Source of the DNA: Planctomycetota bacterium
GTDB taxonomy: Bacteria; Planctomycetota; Planctomycetia; Planctomycetales; Planctomycetaceae
Length of the DNA: 64,000 nucleotides
NCBI GenBank assembly: GCA_014584345.1
Contig: JACTNB010000030.1
Span: 1-64,000, forward strand
Direction: 5' to 3'
Shown here: in pieces, positions 48,895 through 59,357 of the stretch
Numbering within the stretch: position 1 is the stretch's first letter
How the letters are laid out: each line of letters starts with the position of its first letter
Notes under the pieces: generated by a model
Seen by the model: only the letters and a program-made list of their open reading frames with translations
Told to the model about the DNA's origin: nothing
The model's database searches: none
Position numbers and translations under genes: made by a program

Positions 48895-50208
48895 TCACGG
48901 CCCCGCGGTCAATTGTTTCAGTTGCGTCAGCGTATCGACCATTGAGCTGTGGCTTGTCGCCGATTGCTGCAGGAACTGGTCGATGCGGGGTTTCAATTGA
49001 ATGGCCCGATCCACCAGACGGTTGGAACCATGCTGATAAGCCCCGATATTGATCAGGTCTTCAGCCTGCCGATAGGCTGCCAGCAGTTGCTTCAATAGCT
49101 GGGCGGACTGCAAATTTTCTGGCGCGGATAAATCATTCATCAAACGACTGATACTCGTCAGAACGTCGATTGCGGGCCAATGGGCACGATGCGCCAGGTC
49201 GCGAGAGAGTAGAATGTGGCCATCGAGAATTCCTCGCACGGAATCGGCCACGGGTTCATTTGTGTCGTCCCCTTCCACCAGAACCGTGTAGAGGCCGGTA
49301 ATGCTGCCGGCGTTTGTGGTACCACTCCGTTCCAGCAAACGGGGCAACATGGCAAAGACACTCGGAGGATAGCCGCGCGTGGCAGGGGGTTCACCGGCCG
49401 CCAGCCCAATTTCCCGTTGTGCCAGTGCGTACCGCGTGACGCTATCCATCATCAGCAGCACATTGCGACCCTGGTCGCGAAAATACTCCGCAATCGCCGT
49501 CCCAACATGGGCACATTGACGACGCAACAAGGCCGACTCCTCGCTTGTCGCCACCACCAACACACTCCGTCGGCGACCTTCCGGGCCCAGATCCCGCTCC
49601 AGAAATTCCCGCACTTCACGTCCTCGTTCTCCCACGAGAACCACCACATTGACATCGGCGGAGGCATACTTCGCCAGTTGCCCCAGGAGCGTGCTTTTCC
49701 CGACACCGCTCCCGGCAAAAATGCCCAGCCTCTGGCCTTTACCGCACGTCAGCAAGGCATCGATGGCTCGCACACCCGTTTCCAAAGTTTCCGTGATGCG
49801 TGGGCGTCCCAGGGGTGCGATCGGTTGCGCATGGGGAGAAACCACTTCCGTCAACAGACCTGCCGGTCCTCCATCTATGAACTCCCCGCGGGCGTTGATC
49901 ACTCTCCCCAGCAAGTCTTCGCCGACGCGGATTTTCAGGGCCGTCTGCAACAACTCGACCCGATCCCCCCGTTTAACCCCGGACAAGTCGCCATAGGGCT
50001 GCAGAATAATTTCGTCGTGATCGAGCCCAATCACTTCGGCGTCGACGGATTCCCGTTGCGGGCAGACAATGCGGCACAAGGCCCCCATCGGGGCGGCCAT
50101 TCCCCGGACATGCGCCGTCATCCCCACGATACGATTCACGCGCCCCGTGAGTCCATACGGGAGAATCGACTGAATTTCACGAGTCCAGGCAGATGCAGTA
50201 CGCGACAT
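48895..50208 (-). CDS. fliI: Flagellum-specific ATP synthase FliI
   Basis: The 437-residue protein has Walker A 'AGSGVGKST' at 165-173 and the 'NVLLMMDSVTRYALAQREIGLAAGEPPATRGYPPSVFAMLPRLLERSG' F1-beta-like catalytic region. It is the export ATPase. The start at 50208 is the ATG that begins the homologous N-terminus; an earlier start at 50307 would use DNA up to the fliH end and has no homology. fliJ follows and fliH precedes. Confidence 0.96.
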   Translation of the reverse strand: MSRTASAWTREIQSILPYGLTGRVNRIVGMTAHVRGMAAPMGALCRIVCPQRESVDAEVIGLDHDEIILQPYGDLSGVKRGDRVELLQTALKIRVGEDLLGRVINARGEFIDGGPAGLLTEVVSPHAQPIAPLGRPRITETLETGVRAIDALLTCGKGQRLGIFAGSGVGKSTLLGQLAKYASADVNVVVLVGERGREVREFLERDLGPEGRRRSVLVVATSEESALLRRQCAHVGTAIAEYFRDQGRNVLLMMDSVTRYALAQREIGLAAGEPPATRGYPPSVFAMLPRLLERSGTTNAGSITGLYTVLVEGDDTNEPVADSVRGILDGHILLSRDLAHRAHWPAIDVLTSISRLMNDLSAPENLQSAQLLKQLLAAYRQAEDLINIGAYQHGSNRLVDRAIQLKPRIDQFLQQSATSHSSMVDTLTQLKQLTAGP

Positions 50209-50327
50209 GAATCGTTCAAAACTTCTGTTCAGAGGCTGCGAGGTTTTGGAATTCGAAGGAGATCGTCCACTTATTGTTGTGCCTTGGATGGTAAAGCCAT
50301 ATGTCAATTACGGTACGCACGGCATCC

Positions 50328-51068
50328 CTATGAAAAATCCACGGCTTGCCGGGAAACGTCTGGCTCAACGCCTAACAGTTCCGATGCAATTCGGGAAATT
50401 TGCGTCTCCAGGCGGGCATCAATCCGTCCGTGATCCGTTTCGATCAGAAAATCTCCCGGGGAGAGTCGGTCATCGGCCAGCAGTTCCACCTGCGACTGTT
50501 GTCGAATCGTTTCCACCAGTACGTCCAATTGAGGCCCCAGGCTCTGCAGATCCTGCTCGGCCAGGCGAATGACGACCCGCGGGGAACCCATCCCCATCTG
50601 AAGAGCTTCGTCAATCCGGTTGCAAACCAGTTCGGGGGAAAGCGATAACTGCCGATGCGTCAACTTGGCAGCAATAGCCAGCACCAGTTCGAGCGCTTGC
50701 GACTCCCAGCGGGCGCGGGCACGCTGGTATTCTCCCTGCAGTTGTTTTGCAGCGGTGTGCAGCAGGGGCAATACCGTCTGTAAACGATGATTTAACTGTT
50801 GTTCTGCTTCGCGCAGAACCTGCTGCTGTATCTGCGATTCCGCCTGCTTCAAGCCTTCCGCCAGACCTGCTTGACGCCCCTGTGCGATGGCTGCTTCGCG
50901 GGCCCGCTCGATCTCCTGCTGTGAATCCAGCAACATTTGCTTCGCCTGACGACGGACCGATTCCAGATACGCTTCGCAACGCGCCTGCAAATCCTCATAG
51001 TTGAATTGCCCGGCCACAAGCAATTTGCCCACGGAATCGGATTTCAAGACTCGTGAATTCATGCTCAT
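50328..51068 (-). CDS. fliH: Flagellar assembly protein FliH
   Basis: The 246-residue protein has a Glu/Gln/Ala-rich coiled-coil middle ('ARCEAYLESVRRQAKQMLLDSQQEIERAREAAIAQGRQAGLAEGL'), typical of FliH with its GxxxG-like spacing. The C-terminal domain has 'LVLAIAAKLTHRQLS', 'VVIRLAEQDL' and 'ELLADDRLSPGDFLIETDHGRIDARLETQISRI', as in FliH. It regulates FliI. It lies between fliG and fliI, as expected. Confidence 0.92.
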   Translation of the reverse strand: MSMNSRVLKSDSVGKLLVAGQFNYEDLQARCEAYLESVRRQAKQMLLDSQQEIERAREAAIAQGRQAGLAEGLKQAESQIQQQVLREAEQQLNHRLQTVLPLLHTAAKQLQGEYQRARARWESQALELVLAIAAKLTHRQLSLSPELVCNRIDEALQMGMGSPRVVIRLAEQDLQSLGPQLDVLVETIRQQSQVELLADDRLSPGDFLIETDHGRIDARLETQISRIASELLGVEPDVSRQAVDFS

Positions 51069-51174
51069 AGTACGTCAAGCCACGCAAAACGCGGGCCGCT
51101 TCGTCGAAAGGAATGAAGGCAGCAACACGGCTGATTCTTTGTCACAGTCTAATTTTCGGGCACAATATAATTTT

Positions 51175-51210
51175 CGGGTTGTGTGCCACTGGCTTTGCCA
51201 GTGCAACCCC
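51175..51210. repeat. REP-like palindrome, family T, copy 4
   Basis: CGGGTTGTGTGCC followed by ACTGGCTTTGCCAGTG (a perfect six-base-pair hairpin, loop CTTT) and CAACCCC. It lies in the fliG-fliH gap and is the best-formed copy of family T. Confidence 0.6.
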
Positions 51211-51254
51211 ATGTTGACGCGAACCCCGAAAGTCCCGTGGCATCCGCGTCGGGC

Positions 51255-52247
51255 TCAGGAAATGAACTGTTCGGACTCCGATCCGGCCGAAACCACAATC
51301 TCGCCGGCATCCTCCAGGCGGCGGACCGCATCGACAATCTGTGACTGCGTTGCCTCGACATCGCTGACGCGTACCGCTCCCAGGAACTCCATCTCCTCTC
51401 GCAGCATGTCGGCCGCGCGCTGCGACAGGTTCCCCAGGATTTTCTGGCGAATTTCTTCCGAGGCCCCCTTGAGTGCCATGGCCCACTGGCTGTTGTCCAC
51501 TTCCTTGAGCAACGCCTGAATCGCCTTGTTGTCGAGCTTCATCAGGTCGTCGAACACAAACATCAGACGCCGGATTTCGTCCGCCAGTTCACTGTCTTCC
51601 TCATCCAGATTTTCCAGAATCCCCCGATTGGTCATGCGATCGGTCAAGTTAAGAATTTCCGCCACGATGGGCACGCCACCCGCCTTTTCGAGTTGCTGGT
51701 TGATCGTGCTCAACATGCGGCTTTCCAGACTTTTTTCCACATCCTCCACCACTTCGGGGTTGGTTTGCTCCATGTGCGCGATCCGGCGAATGACTTCCAG
51801 CTGCTTGTTGGCCGGGAGGCCACTCAACACTTCCGCCGCCTGGCTGGAAGGCAAATGCGACATCACCAGGGCAATCGTCTGGGGATGTTCCTCGACTATA
51901 AATGTCAGCAGGTTCTCCGCTCCCACCTTGTGCAGGAAACCGAAGGGGACCGAACTCATCGAATGCTTCACGTTTTCCAGAATGCTGTGCGCATCCTCAC
52001 CCAACGAATCCCTTAGCAAATCGTTGACCGTATCAATCCCGCCCCGCTCCATGGGCGTCCGCTCTCGTGCGGCCGAGTAGAATTCGTCCAGGACCTTTTC
52101 CTGTTCCGCGCGGGAAACATTCTTTAAGCGCGCGATTTCCAGCGTCACTTTTTCGACCACATCCCGCGGCATCTGGGCAATGACTTCCTTCGCCAGCGGT
52201 TTATCCAACGTCAGCAACAAGATGGCGGATTTACGAATCGGATCCAT
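51255..52247 (-). CDS. fliG: Flagellar motor switch protein FliG
   Basis: The 330-residue protein has the N-terminal FliF-binding part, the middle EHPQ motif at 120-123 ('VEEHPQTIALVMSHLPSSQAAEVLSGLP') and the C-terminal motor domain ('FVFDDLMKLDNKAIQALLKEVD'). It links rotor to stator. AGGGA six bases before the ATG supports the start. It is complete and typical in length. Confidence 0.96.
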   Translation of the reverse strand: MDPIRKSAILLLTLDKPLAKEVIAQMPRDVVEKVTLEIARLKNVSRAEQEKVLDEFYSAARERTPMERGGIDTVNDLLRDSLGEDAHSILENVKHSMSSVPFGFLHKVGAENLLTFIVEEHPQTIALVMSHLPSSQAAEVLSGLPANKQLEVIRRIAHMEQTNPEVVEDVEKSLESRMLSTINQQLEKAGGVPIVAEILNLTDRMTNRGILENLDEEDSELADEIRRLMFVFDDLMKLDNKAIQALLKEVDNSQWAMALKGASEEIRQKILGNLSQRAADMLREEMEFLGAVRVSDVEATQSQIVDAVRRLEDAGEIVVSAGSESEQFIS

Positions 52248-52305
52248 AACAGTCCCTGTTCGCCTCGATTTTCCGGCTGAACTTTTCCGGTACGCGTCTC
52301 GCGCG

Positions 52306-53934
<1,629 letters not shown>

Positions 53935-54138
53935 GGCGGGAGAATTCGTTTCGAGAAGAGCATGAAGGAGGAAAGGGGAATAAGGCGAGAGGGAGAGTCA
54001 ACCAGCATCGCGGGCGAATCGCCTGCTCCGGTCCTTTTGAGATGTTGCGTCCAGATGGAGTTGTACTGGCAAGTACCATTGGCAAGTATTACGAAAATTT
54101 AACCGTGACAATGAACTCGCCCGGATTTATTACCCGGG

Positions 54139-54195
54139 GCATTTTTGTGAAAAAATTTACCTCTTTGGTAACTGTGTGAGAAATATGAACTAGAT
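54139..54195. repeat. 57-bp dispersed repeat, copy 2
   Basis: It matches copy 1 (20335-20391) at 47 of 57 positions with no gaps. It lies at the 3' end of fliE: the last few bases of the repeat overlap the fliE stop codon (54190-54192). The TTACC/GGTAA stem is kept while the five-base loop differs. A degenerate family T-like stretch is at about 54064-54090. Confidence 0.7.
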
Positions 54196-54498
54196 ACGCA
54201 TTTGCTGAATTTCCTGATACGCCTCGACCAGTTTGTTGCGGACCTGCAACATCATGTTCAACGCCAGTTCCGATTTGCGCAAGCTGGTATACACTTCGGC
54301 GTTGGTGATCTCCCCGCCCAGCAGGCGCATTTCGATGTTTTGTTCCGCCTGGTGTTCGAGTTGATTGGCTTCCGACAGGGAATGGAACAACATTTTCTGA
54401 AAATCTGCTCCTGCCGCCTCGGGCATGCCCCCCGACGCGGGAGGGCGCGGAGTCATCGCCAGTGGGGAAGAGATCAGCGAGGAAATGGGAAGGGACAT
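54190..54498 (-). CDS. fliE: Flagellar hook-basal body adaptor FliE
   Basis: The 102-residue protein has the FliE C-terminus 'GGEITNAEVYTSLRKSELALNMMLQVRNKLVEAYQEIQQMRI'. It connects the MS ring to the rod. AGGA lies seven bases before the ATG. The gene order flgB-flgC-fliE-fliF is conserved. Confidence 0.95.
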   Translation of the reverse strand: MSLPISSLISSPLAMTPRPPASGGMPEAAGADFQKMLFHSLSEANQLEHQAEQNIEMRLLGGEITNAEVYTSLRKSELALNMMLQVRNKLVEAYQEIQQMRI

Positions 54499-54541
54499 GC
54501 CTTATTCCTGGGAGTAGGGAGGGGGATCATCTCAAGAAAGG

Positions 54542-54943
54542 TCAACTCAAGATTTTCAGGGCCATTTCGCCGATGCGTTGCGTGGTGCTGAAGGAGGCGA
54601 TGTTGGCTTCATAGGCCCGTGAAGCTTCTAACGCATTCACGAACTCCGTGACAAGGTTGATATTCGGATAACTGACATATCCTTCCGCATTGGCATCGGG
54701 ATGACCCGGTTCATGCACCAGCCGGGGTGGAGTGGTGGTGTCCCTCTGGACCTCGTATTTAACGCCAGCCGCCTCCCTTCCCTTGTTCTCCGCCGCAAAA
54801 CTGACAAAACGCCTTTGAAACGGCGCGACATTCCCGTCGGCGTCGCGTGTGGTCTGCTGATTGGCCACATTCTCGGCAATCGTATTCAGCCGCTGCCTTT
54901 GCGCCACCAATCCGCTGGTAATGATATCGATGGTCTTGAACAT
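54542..54943 (-). CDS. flgC: Flagellar proximal rod protein FlgC
   Basis: The 133-residue protein has 'GLVAQRQRLNTIAENVANQQTTRDADG' (rod/hook N-terminal axial motif), 'GYVSYPNINLVTEFVNALEASRAYEANIASFSTTQRI' and an axial C-terminal helix. Length is normal. It forms the proximal rod with FlgB. Downstream is fliE. Confidence 0.95.
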   Translation of the reverse strand: MFKTIDIITSGLVAQRQRLNTIAENVANQQTTRDADGNVAPFQRRFVSFAAENKGREAAGVKYEVQRDTTTPPRLVHEPGHPDANAEGYVSYPNINLVTEFVNALEASRAYEANIASFSTTQRIGEMALKILS

Positions 54944-55202
54944 CTTCGCGTTCCTCCTTATTCCATCCGCGGGAACCAGCCCCGGAAAAACACTGCTTCG
55001 TAAACCGTGTCCTCAATTCAGGCAATGCAAGTTTCACGTTGCGGGGATCATTCCGTTCCATCCCGTGTTGTGCCGACCGGCATTCCCGTGTTCCGTAATG
55101 CCCCAAGACCCGCCAGGCAGAGCCGGTCGAGGCGATATCTTTTCACGCATACACCAATTTCCGAACCGGACTCCGGCAACATCCCTGCCTGGTTTCATTC
55201 AT

Positions 55203-55736
55203 TTAGATCCTCCCGCTGATCGCGGTTTGCAACATGCGCATCTGGGCCACCATGACCTCGATCGCAAAAGACTGCATGGAGGCGTTTTTGGTCATTTCCA
55301 TTGATTCCCGCTCGATGCTGCGATTACCCCCATCGTGAAACGTGACGTTGGCGGAAGGAGCCTCGACCGCGGTTCGCAGACTGGGAGGGAACTGTTCGGA
55401 TACCGATTTTACTGTCATGGCCGGTAACGCTGCCTGATTCGTGATTCCAGGGTGCGCCCACAATTCCGCCAGGCTGCCTCCGGGAGAGAGCGCGGGCCAT
55501 TCGGGATCTGCCTGCGAGGGCGTTCCCGGCGGGAGCGGTTGCAGGTTCTCGCGTCGCGTTTGCACGGCAAGGCGCAAGGCCCGCTCAAAATCCTGCATCG
55601 GCAGATCGCGGGTTTTGTAGTCGGGCGTATCGATATTCGCAATGTTTCCGGCCAGCACCTGATGACGCTTTTGCCCAAAGGCAGTTACTTGCTCGAGCAA
55701 CGGTATGGTCGTTTGCTGCAACAGGGATTCGATCAT
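55203..55736 (-). CDS. flgB: Flagellar proximal rod protein FlgB
   Basis: The 177-residue protein has 'QVLAGNIANIDTPDYKTRDLPMQDFERAL' (FlgB axial motif) and a C-terminal helix with 'NASMQSFAIEVMVAQMRMLQTAISGRI'. It is longer than the usual 130-140 residues because of a Pro/Ala-rich middle. It lies first among structural flagellar genes, followed by flgC after 259 bp. Confidence 0.93.
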   Translation of the reverse strand: MIESLLQQTTIPLLEQVTAFGQKRHQVLAGNIANIDTPDYKTRDLPMQDFERALRLAVQTRRENLQPLPPGTPSQADPEWPALSPGGSLAELWAHPGITNQAALPAMTVKSVSEQFPPSLRTAVEAPSANVTFHDGGNRSIERESMEMTKNASMQSFAIEVMVAQMRMLQTAISGRI

Positions 55737-55788
55737 GATATTTGCTCGTAAAAGGGAGTCCCACCGGGGATCCGGGAAGGGAGGTTAT

Positions 55789-56298
55789 TCAGCGATTCAT
55801 ATCGAAATGCGAGGCTTCGGGAAAATCCTGGTAGGCTTCCTGAACGTGGAGGGTGCCCGAGACGGCGGCAAGCTGCTGTTGAGTATCATTCCGCTGGCGT
55901 TGGAGTCTGCTGGCACACTGCTGTTCAAATTCGAGGAGTTGTTCAAGCAATTGTTCCGACTGCTCCAGCCAGGCTTCGCATTCCCGCCGCATCCCAGGTT
56001 CCATGCGATCTCGGCAGAGCCGCCACTGCGTCACCAGGGGCGGCTCGACCACGGACACAGCCTGCAAGGCTTCGATGAGCGTCTGTTTGCGTGCCAGTAG
56101 TTGAATCAGTCCGGTGAAATCGTCCCCTTCGATCAATTCCTGTTGTTGAGTGGCCAGCTCGAGCAACACGCGGCTGTATTCGTACTTCCGCTGGAATCGG
56201 CGTCGCAGTTCGGGTGCGTCGAGCATGCCGTTGCCCGCGGCTTGTTCCGCGGCCAGCGACTCGGCCGGGAGTTCGGAATTCAGGGAATGTCGTGTCAT
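55789..56298 (-). CDS. FlgN-like flagellar export chaperone (tentative)
   Basis: The 169-residue protein is all-helical and coiled-coil-rich with Gln/Glu/Leu: 'YEYSRVLLELATQQQELIEGDDFTGLIQLLARKQTLIEALQ'. That pattern, helix plus 'L...K..LI..L', is typical of FlgN/FliT-class chaperones that keep hook-associated proteins unfolded. Position directly upstream of flgB supports a flagellar role. No strict motif exists for this family, so the assignment is tentative. It follows the TPR gene by 50 bp and may share its transcript. Confidence 0.6.
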   Translation of the reverse strand: MTRHSLNSELPAESLAAEQAAGNGMLDAPELRRRFQRKYEYSRVLLELATQQQELIEGDDFTGLIQLLARKQTLIEALQAVSVVEPPLVTQWRLCRDRMEPGMRRECEAWLEQSEQLLEQLLEFEQQCASRLQRQRNDTQQQLAAVSGTLHVQEAYQDFPEASHFDMNR

Positions 56299-56348
56299 GG
56301 CAGCACCAGGGACTCGGGGTTATCGAGGAAAGGTGAAACATCGGGGGA

Positions 56349-58976
56349 TCATGGTCGAGGGGCCTGCGATTCCTGCACCAGATCGTAAAGTCGAATGGAT
56401 TGTTCCAGCAGATTTTCCCAGTCTTGCCGGTTGAAGTTGGTGGATCGCGTGGAAAATGGGTCCTTGAGTTGTCCCAGAATGACCCGGGCCTGTTCGAGTT
56501 GTCGCCGGGCTTCTTCCTCGGCCCGCAGTTCCCGGTAGCATTCCGCGATGCGGTAATAGGCAACCAGCACGATGGGGTCGCCAGTAAAGTGAAACGCCGC
56601 ATTGCTGTAGTAGTCGATGGCCTTGCGAAAGGCATCTCCGGATTCGTCGTAGCGTCCCAGGTCGAATTGAATGTGGGCCGGTTCGAAATAGGCATCGCGG
56701 AGGAACTGCAAGGTCACGTCATCGAGCAGCCCCTGCTGTTCCCGGAGGGCTAGTTCGCTCTCCAGCAGTTTGAACTGCGCGACGGACTTGCGGGAGAGCT
56801 CCTGAATCTCCTTCATCAGTTCCAGCCGGGTATTTTCCGTTTCCGCGTTGGGCAATCGCCGGGCAGGACGCTGAATACGAAACCGGAGTCCCTTGGCCAG
56901 CAGCCAGCGGGCTTCTAATGCGTGAGGATGCCGCGGATTTCGCAGCACGAATTCGTTCAACCAGTGAATAGCTTCGTCGACGTATTCGAGATTGCGCAGT
57001 TCCTCCTCGGGAGTGCGCTCGGGAACAGCCGCTCGCGTCAGAATTTCGGGGCGGGAATCGGTCGAGAGAATCAACAGCCGGCCCAGGCTGAACAGGGCGG
57101 ACTGCCATTCCGTGGCATCGGGAGTAAGTGGACTTTTCAGCAGCAAATCCCGCCAGACATGCAGGGCCTGGTCGACCTGACCGGCTTCCAGATAGGCATC
57201 TCCCAGTAGCACCTGGGCCTCGTAGATGTATTGATCCTTGGGAAAGTCGCGTTGCAGTTTTTCGAGAATGGCCGTCGCTTCCTGCAGGTGATCCTCTTCG
57301 GTATAGGGATCCAGATCCATCAGCAGGCGTGCCTTGAATATCAGCGCGGAGGGGAGCCCCGCGCGGGGATTGGATTGGATATACAGATTCACCATTTTCA
57401 AGGCGTTGTGAAAATCGTTTCCACGTCGATACAACTGGGCGGCTTCCCACAAATTCTGCCCGAAGGCCCCGGACGTCAAAGTGCTGTTCGCGAGCCGGGC
57501 AAAGGCATGTCCGGCGCGTTTCCAGTGATCCAGCGTTTTGGCAATTTGTTCCGGATCGACATGCGGTTCCAATGCGTCGGTTTCCCTCTGGATAAATTCC
57601 GCCCGCTTGCGCGTGGCCAGGGCCAGCATCTGGTTGGCTTCGACTTGCGTAAAAAGCGGGACCACGCGTTCAGACAGATCGGTGGCGTAGCGAAAATGCT
57701 CGTAGCGGGTTGAATTTCCCCATTCACTCCAGGCATCGCGGATCATCTGCCGCGTCTGTTCGAGGTCCATCCAACGATTGGTGAACCCTTCGGTCGACTT
57801 CACCAGGGCCAGCCCCCGCAGATAAAACCCTAGCGCCTCTTCGTGCAGACCTCGATTGCGTGCGATTTCACCCGCATGCAGGTTCGCGGGAAAACAGACC
57901 TTGACATCGCTGACCGAAGCCGGTTTCTCCAGATGATCCAACGCCTGGTCGTACCGCCCGTCGCGGGCAAATGCCAGGCCGATGAGATAATGCGCCTGCA
58001 GGGTACTGGACTGTTCCAGCCCGGATTTATCGCCTATCAATCCCTGCAGGATCGACCGGGCGGCCCCCGTTTGCCCCTGTTCCAGCGCCGCCCGCGCACG
58101 CAGAATTTTGACGGAATCCCTCAGCGAATTCTTGAACTCATCCGAAATATTCTCCCCGAGTTCATCCATCTGGATGCGATTCAAGGTTGCCTCCATCTCC
58201 TGAGCGGAACCGGTGAGTAACTCATACTCCGCCTGGAGCAGCAATAGCCTGAACAGCTCGAGTTTCGTCAACCCGTGACCGGTATCGGGCGTGTCACTCG
58301 CGATCTTCCGAATCCGCTCCAACATCCGCTGGCTGGCCGCGTTTGCCTGCAATTTGTCGGTGGGGTTATATAGCGAGGCGCGCAACACATTGGGATCGAG
58401 ATAACACTCCCCCAGCTTGCCCACGATCTCGTGGCGGTGCTCGGGCGCGGTGTCCCAGGCCAGTTCCAGCAGCTCGCGCGCTTCGTAATACCGTTCCATC
58501 TGGAAGTAGCAGACCCCCAGCATATAGGCCCAGGACGATTTCAGTTTCGGCTCGAAGGTTTTCAAACTGGCTTTTTCGAGGTATCGCATGGCCAGTTCAT
58601 AAATTGGCAGGGTGATACTCGACGCCTCCAGATCCGTATCCTGGCGGTCATACTCGGCCTTTCGAAAATTGGCCGTCCCCGCGATGTATTCCAGAGTACC
58701 ACCGACATTCGGATCGTTCACCCGCTGCTGCAACAGTTTCATGGCGATCTGATAGGCCGATCGGGTCCGCCCTTCCTGCAACAACTCGAGCGCCTGCTCC
58801 GTCTGTTCCAGCGGAGTTAACGCCGGAGGCTGCAGCATCGTCCAGATCCCCCAGGGAACGCAGATCCCGACCACGGTTCCCAGCACCAGCAACATACGGA
58901 ACCCGAGCACTCCGTCGGACGAGGCCACGGTTAACTCGGGAGCAGTCGGAGTCTCGGCACCGGGTACGGTTGCCAT
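56349..58976 (-). CDS. TPR-repeat inner-membrane protein
   Basis: From the ATG at 58976 the protein has 875 residues. A transmembrane helix at about 26-48 follows a short cytoplasmic N-terminus. The rest is alpha-helical TPR-type repeats ('PHALEARWLLAKGLRF', 'GRYDESGDAFRKAIDYYSNAAF', 'PIVLVAYYRIAECYRELRAEEEARRQLEQARVIL'). TPR proteins act as protein-binding scaffolds. The location next to the FlgN-like gene suggests, but does not prove, a link to flagella. A start at 59030 is less likely because it adds residues without homology. Confidence 0.8.
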   Translation of the reverse strand: MATVPGAETPTAPELTVASSDGVLGFRMLLVLGTVVGICVPWGIWTMLQPPALTPLEQTEQALELLQEGRTRSAYQIAMKLLQQRVNDPNVGGTLEYIAGTANFRKAEYDRQDTDLEASSITLPIYELAMRYLEKASLKTFEPKLKSSWAYMLGVCYFQMERYYEARELLELAWDTAPEHRHEIVGKLGECYLDPNVLRASLYNPTDKLQANAASQRMLERIRKIASDTPDTGHGLTKLELFRLLLLQAEYELLTGSAQEMEATLNRIQMDELGENISDEFKNSLRDSVKILRARAALEQGQTGAARSILQGLIGDKSGLEQSSTLQAHYLIGLAFARDGRYDQALDHLEKPASVSDVKVCFPANLHAGEIARNRGLHEEALGFYLRGLALVKSTEGFTNRWMDLEQTRQMIRDAWSEWGNSTRYEHFRYATDLSERVVPLFTQVEANQMLALATRKRAEFIQRETDALEPHVDPEQIAKTLDHWKRAGHAFARLANSTLTSGAFGQNLWEAAQLYRRGNDFHNALKMVNLYIQSNPRAGLPSALIFKARLLMDLDPYTEEDHLQEATAILEKLQRDFPKDQYIYEAQVLLGDAYLEAGQVDQALHVWRDLLLKSPLTPDATEWQSALFSLGRLLILSTDSRPEILTRAAVPERTPEEELRNLEYVDEAIHWLNEFVLRNPRHPHALEARWLLAKGLRFRIQRPARRLPNAETENTRLELMKEIQELSRKSVAQFKLLESELALREQQGLLDDVTLQFLRDAYFEPAHIQFDLGRYDESGDAFRKAIDYYSNAAFHFTGDPIVLVAYYRIAECYRELRAEEEARRQLEQARVILGQLKDPFSTRSTNFNRQDWENLLEQSIRLYDLVQESQAPRP

Positions 58977-59357
58977 CTTCCACCTGGACGGGGAAAGGAA
59001 CGATGTAATGACAGGACGTCTCGCGGCCAACAGTCACCGCGAAAAATCAGAATTCGAAGGAGGAGAATGCGTTGACGAACGCTGTGCGGAAATCCGCAAG
59101 GGAGGGGGATGGAAAGGAAACTTCAATCAAACCGGGGATTCTTAGAAAAAAAGCTCCGGTTGTGTCAAGATCGGAATCGCGGGGAATCGGCAGGCATCCG
59201 CCGGTCAGGCGGAACTTTCCCAAGGGAAAACCGCCGGGCGGGAATTCTCGCACAAGGCCCCTTTGTCCAGGTATCGGGCGAGCCAAGACGCGACAGCACT
59301 CGTAAGTGCAGGGCGTCCGGAGTGTTATTGAACAGGCCCCGGGGAACCCTCACCGGA
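58977..59357. other. Intergenic region upstream of the TPR gene
   Basis: There are 381 bp without a convincing gene. It contains the likely promoter of the TPR/flagellar transcript and the 3' end of the RDD protein's transcript. I see no strong terminator or sigma-28/sigma-54 box by eye. Confidence 0.45.
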
